Positions 61,815-64,000 of a DNA stretch of 64,000 nt are shown in pieces. The DNA lies in the NCBI GenBank assembly GCA_000785145.2, contig JSZA02000004.1, positions 40,070-104,069 of the forward strand, in the 5' to 3' direction. The stretch is from Candidatus Thiomargarita nelsonii (GTDB lineage: Bacteria; Pseudomonadota; Gammaproteobacteria; Beggiatoales; Beggiatoaceae). Every line of letters begins with the position of its first letter. Position 1 is the stretch's first letter. Under the pieces are notes generated by a model, which did no database searches, had not been told where the DNA came from, and saw only the letters and a program-made list of their open reading frames with translations. The position numbers and the translations under genes were made by a program.

Positions 61815-62044
61815 GATCGAACCTCACGACGTGCGGCCCAAATTTTTTGGGTGTTTATTGGAGGAATGGACTCTCGCAGTGCCAATAACGCATCAATCGC
61901 CTGTACTCGTTTACGCCTAGTTTTTTCTTCTTTTACGGCCCGCATCATCAAGTCACTTATAATCGCGCTTTTGTTTTTGCCACGAAACATATCGTTAAAG
62001 GCATCAAAAACCTCTTCAGGCACACTAAAGTTCACAGTCGCCAT
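61811..62044 (-). CDS. Antitoxin, ribbon-helix-helix type (VapB-like)
   Basis: 77 residues. The N-terminus MATVNFSVPEEVFDAFND has the strand-helix form of ribbon-helix-helix repressors, followed by NKSAIISDLMMRAVKEEKTR and a basic C-terminal toxin-binding tail. It overlaps the PIN gene by 4 bp and precedes it, the standard antitoxin-toxin order; it probably autoregulates the pair. Confidence 0.75.
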   Translation of the reverse strand: MATVNFSVPEEVFDAFNDMFRGKNKSAIISDLMMRAVKEEKTRRKRVQAIDALLALRESIPPINTQKIWAARREVRS

Positions 62045-62428
62045 AGCATCACTCCGTTGTTGAAATTTTCGGGAATTAAATACCTTTCCTCAGAATATCT
62101 TAATATTTGCTCTATTTTTGTCAAATCTATTCTTTTTTGGTCGCCCCCAATCACCTAGCGAGCGTAGCCCAAGGTTAAATGCTGAGCTAACGGAGTCCAA
62201 GATTTATCTTGGGCGCCTCGTCCAAAATAAATTTTGGACTCCTGACAGAATACTAGCTATGGATCTTTTGTGCTGGGTGCTTTTTTCTGAGTGCATCCCG
62301 CACAGCCTTTGGACCACCGCCACGCACCAAAACGGCATCATTTTCTCGTTCCCACGCTCTGCGTTTCTCGTTCCCACGCGGAGCGTGGGAATGCATTCAT
62401 GGACGCTCCGCGTCCTGCAACGAAAAAA
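62045..62428. repeat. Gap with repeats, no gene
   Basis: Holds the composite GTCCAAGATTTATCTTGGGC / CCAAAATAAATTTTGGACTCC palindrome (62190-62242), a CTAG-type right end GACAGAATACTAG (62244-62256), and two copies of TCGTTCCCACGC(T/G)C with GTGGGAATGC (62351-62413). Confidence 0.75.
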
Positions 62429-63841
62429 TCAAATCACCACCTGTTCAATAGCATTTACCAACTTACCCGGCGTAGAAACATCATAAACATGATTAACCAT
62501 TTCAGCATAAGCCGTTATCACAGAATCCCCTTGATCCCATTTCTCCGGTAAATCGGGATTAAACCAGATCACCTTGCGCGTTTGATTTCGCCATTTTTGT
62601 ACTAAATCTAAACGCTCTTCGCGCTTATTATTACGCGCATCTCCGATAATCAACAGAACAGAATCGCGGTAAAGAGAATCCCCAGCTATCGCATCAAAGG
62701 CTTGAAACGCCACACCATAGTCAGAATATCCGCGAAAATCTATTTCGTCTTGTCCGTATATTCTATTAACCATTGTTTCATAATGAGTTTCTTTCAAAAT
62801 ATCAGTGATTTCCTGAACTTTACTGACAAAAGTAAAGCCGCGAATATTATCATCCATTACATTGCGTAATTCAAAAAGAAAGCTCATAAACAATCGGGTA
62901 GCATGTTTCACAGAGCCCGATACATCAGAGAGTACCACCCAACGGGCGGGCTTACGTTTGGGGCGTACTCGAATAAGTTTCATCGGCTCCCCAAAGGTTT
63001 TATGGCTGGCGCGGATGACTTTTCGCAAATCGACTCTGCCAGCATGACGCTTTCTCATACCTTCCAAGCGCAAACGCAATCGTTCCGCCATCGCTCGGAG
63101 GGGCGCTTGTAGTTGTAACACATCTTTCTCTTTGATGTTTTCCATTGGACGCATAAACAATTCTGGATTTCCCCAGCGCCAAATATTCGCCCTATATCCC
63201 TGCGTAAATACCGGACGCAGTGCCCGTTTTTCGCCTATTTTATCTTGATCATTATCTTGATCATTATCTGTCTCAGGAGTCAGCGCCCGCATGGTTTTAT
63301 TCCATTGACGCTTAATACGGGAAAATTCTTTTTTAAAAGCGAGCGCCTTAGCCAATAAATCTTCCAACGAATCGGATTCTTCTTGCGCGACAAATTTATC
63401 AGTTAATTCCGCTTCAAAAGCCTTTTCCCAGTTTTGGATAGCTTTATCATCATCACTGGCAAGGGATTTTCTGACCGCATTTTCAAAATCGTCCTGCTCC
63501 CCGCCATAGCGCTGCCAAGGTGCCCATTCGAGTCCACTGCCATCGCTGGTTTGTTCCGTGGACAGCGGTTTATCTCCAGCGGCGACGAGGTGATATAACG
63601 CGATTTTGTCTGTTCCCGTTTGTTCTGCCTTTTTAAGACGTTTCCAAGCTTTGTGATAAGCCGCCTCATTTTCTATGCGAGTGATTAAAATAGGTTTTAG
63701 GCTTTGTTGTAAATTATTATCGGGCGTTAGCGAGTCTGCCAATAAAATGTATTTGGCAGCGACAAATAATTGCTCTGGCGCAAGGGATACGCCTTCATCT
63801 TTCAGGTAGGTACTTAAATTGACAAGTAAATTGATTAACAT
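62429..63841 (-). CDS. VWA domain protein, CoxE family
   Basis: A 470-residue protein of the CoxE-like group, which works with MoxR AAA ATPases in metal-centre or complex assembly. The C-terminal VWA domain has the MIDAS motif VVLSDVSGSVKH (DxSxS) and LLIIGDARNNKREE, and the N-terminal half is helical with an acidic middle including a DNDQDNDQDK run. An R/K-rich segment (VRPKRKPARW) precedes the VWA strand. The usual moxR partner would be upstream, to the right of the window. Intact. Confidence 0.85.
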   Translation of the reverse strand: MLINLLVNLSTYLKDEGVSLAPEQLFVAAKYILLADSLTPDNNLQQSLKPILITRIENEAAYHKAWKRLKKAEQTGTDKIALYHLVAAGDKPLSTEQTSDGSGLEWAPWQRYGGEQDDFENAVRKSLASDDDKAIQNWEKAFEAELTDKFVAQEESDSLEDLLAKALAFKKEFSRIKRQWNKTMRALTPETDNDQDNDQDKIGEKRALRPVFTQGYRANIWRWGNPELFMRPMENIKEKDVLQLQAPLRAMAERLRLRLEGMRKRHAGRVDLRKVIRASHKTFGEPMKLIRVRPKRKPARWVVLSDVSGSVKHATRLFMSFLFELRNVMDDNIRGFTFVSKVQEITDILKETHYETMVNRIYGQDEIDFRGYSDYGVAFQAFDAIAGDSLYRDSVLLIIGDARNNKREERLDLVQKWRNQTRKVIWFNPDLPEKWDQGDSVITAYAEMVNHVYDVSTPGKLVNAIEQVVI

Positions 63842-63865
63842 ATAGTTGTCCCGAAAAGTTTTGTC

Positions 63866-64000
63866 CTAGTACTCTGTCAATGTAAAATTGATGGGTGTTG
63901 TAGGGTCAATGCCATTAAGTTAAGGTTTTTTGTAGGGTGGGTAGAGCTTCGCTGCACCCACCAAATCGTTGAAATTTATAACAATGGTGGGTTGGGCGTC
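63866..64000. repeat. CTAG-ended MITE running off the window
   Basis: Left end CTAGTACTCTGTCAATG as in the family at 14308 and 22545, then AATGCCATTAAGTTAAG and GTAGGGTGGGTAGAGCTTCG, the ends and core seen at 28117. So one repeat family appears nested in another. Confidence 0.75.

Noticed and set aside
1..64000. tRNA or rRNA genes
   Set aside because: No cloverleaf with TTCGANNC-type T-arm and CCA-ready acceptor, and no rRNA core sequence, was noticed in the gaps.

Overview
The window looks like a chromosomal segment of a large sulfur-oxidising gammaproteobacterium of the Beggiatoaceae/Thiotrichales type (Beggiatoa, Thiomargarita or a relative). The basis is gammaproteobacterial housekeeping proteins, multihaem c-type cytochromes, direct repeats of the heptamer TAACTGA (described before in marine Beggiatoaceae), and very dense short palindromic repeats and MITE-like elements between and inside genes. 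This is inferred from protein character and repeats; no 16S gene is present.

Region 1 (1-24.3 kb) is part of a type VI secretion system locus, all on the + strand: the end of tagH (FHA protein), tssJ, tssK, tssL, tssM, tagF, the phosphatase pppA, a small membrane protein, the kinase ppkA, tssA, tssB and two near-identical tssC genes in tandem. tssD/E/F/G/H/I are not in the window. The locus is invaded: a TnpB-only IS605-type element and a dead IscB element with its probable omegaRNA lie between tssK and tssL, with a broken possible immunity gene between them. A decayed ATPase/DUF4276 pair and a decayed LysM/polysaccharide-deacetylase gene lie between the phosphatase and kinase genes. The phosphatase, kinase, FHA protein and TagF together point to post-translational (threonine phosphorylation) control. 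A secreted gingipain-like C25 peptidase follows the second tssC.

Region 2 (27.5-53.1 kb) is mostly housekeeping: a NapC/NirT tetrahaem cytochrome, a dihaem cytochrome, hisA-hisF, a methyltransferase, dnaE (with a 150-residue mini-intein), a DUF4389 membrane protein, a proline-rich exported protein, maf, rlmH, recQ, a DUF945-like exported protein, a Schlafen/AlbA_2 regulator, a hybrid sensor protein whose phospho-acceptor histidine is replaced by tyrosine, then rlmE-ftsH-folP-glmM, cinA/pncC and speA.

Region 3 (53.1-64 kb) is an accessory, defence-like island packed against speA: two short DUF262 proteins flanking a HEPN ribonuclease-like protein, a full-length DUF262 protein, then a broken AAA ATPase and a broken HNH gene (PtuA/PtuB-like). 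Next come a DUF4143 remnant, a caspase-like lipoprotein ending in an FGE-sulfatase fold whose tail looks like a diversity-generating-retroelement variable region, a broken YoeB-type toxin with its antitoxin, a broken hypothetical gene, a VapBC-like pair and a CoxE-type VWA protein.

The most unexpected observation is a set of three 20-28 bp micro-insertions (ends AACGAAGTAACG and ACGTTC) inside two different genes. Removing each one exactly restores the reading frame, and all three sit at a similar target (GA^A). The other main candidate is the DUF262/HEPN/DUF262/DUF262/AAA/HNH gene set as a possible undescribed defence system.
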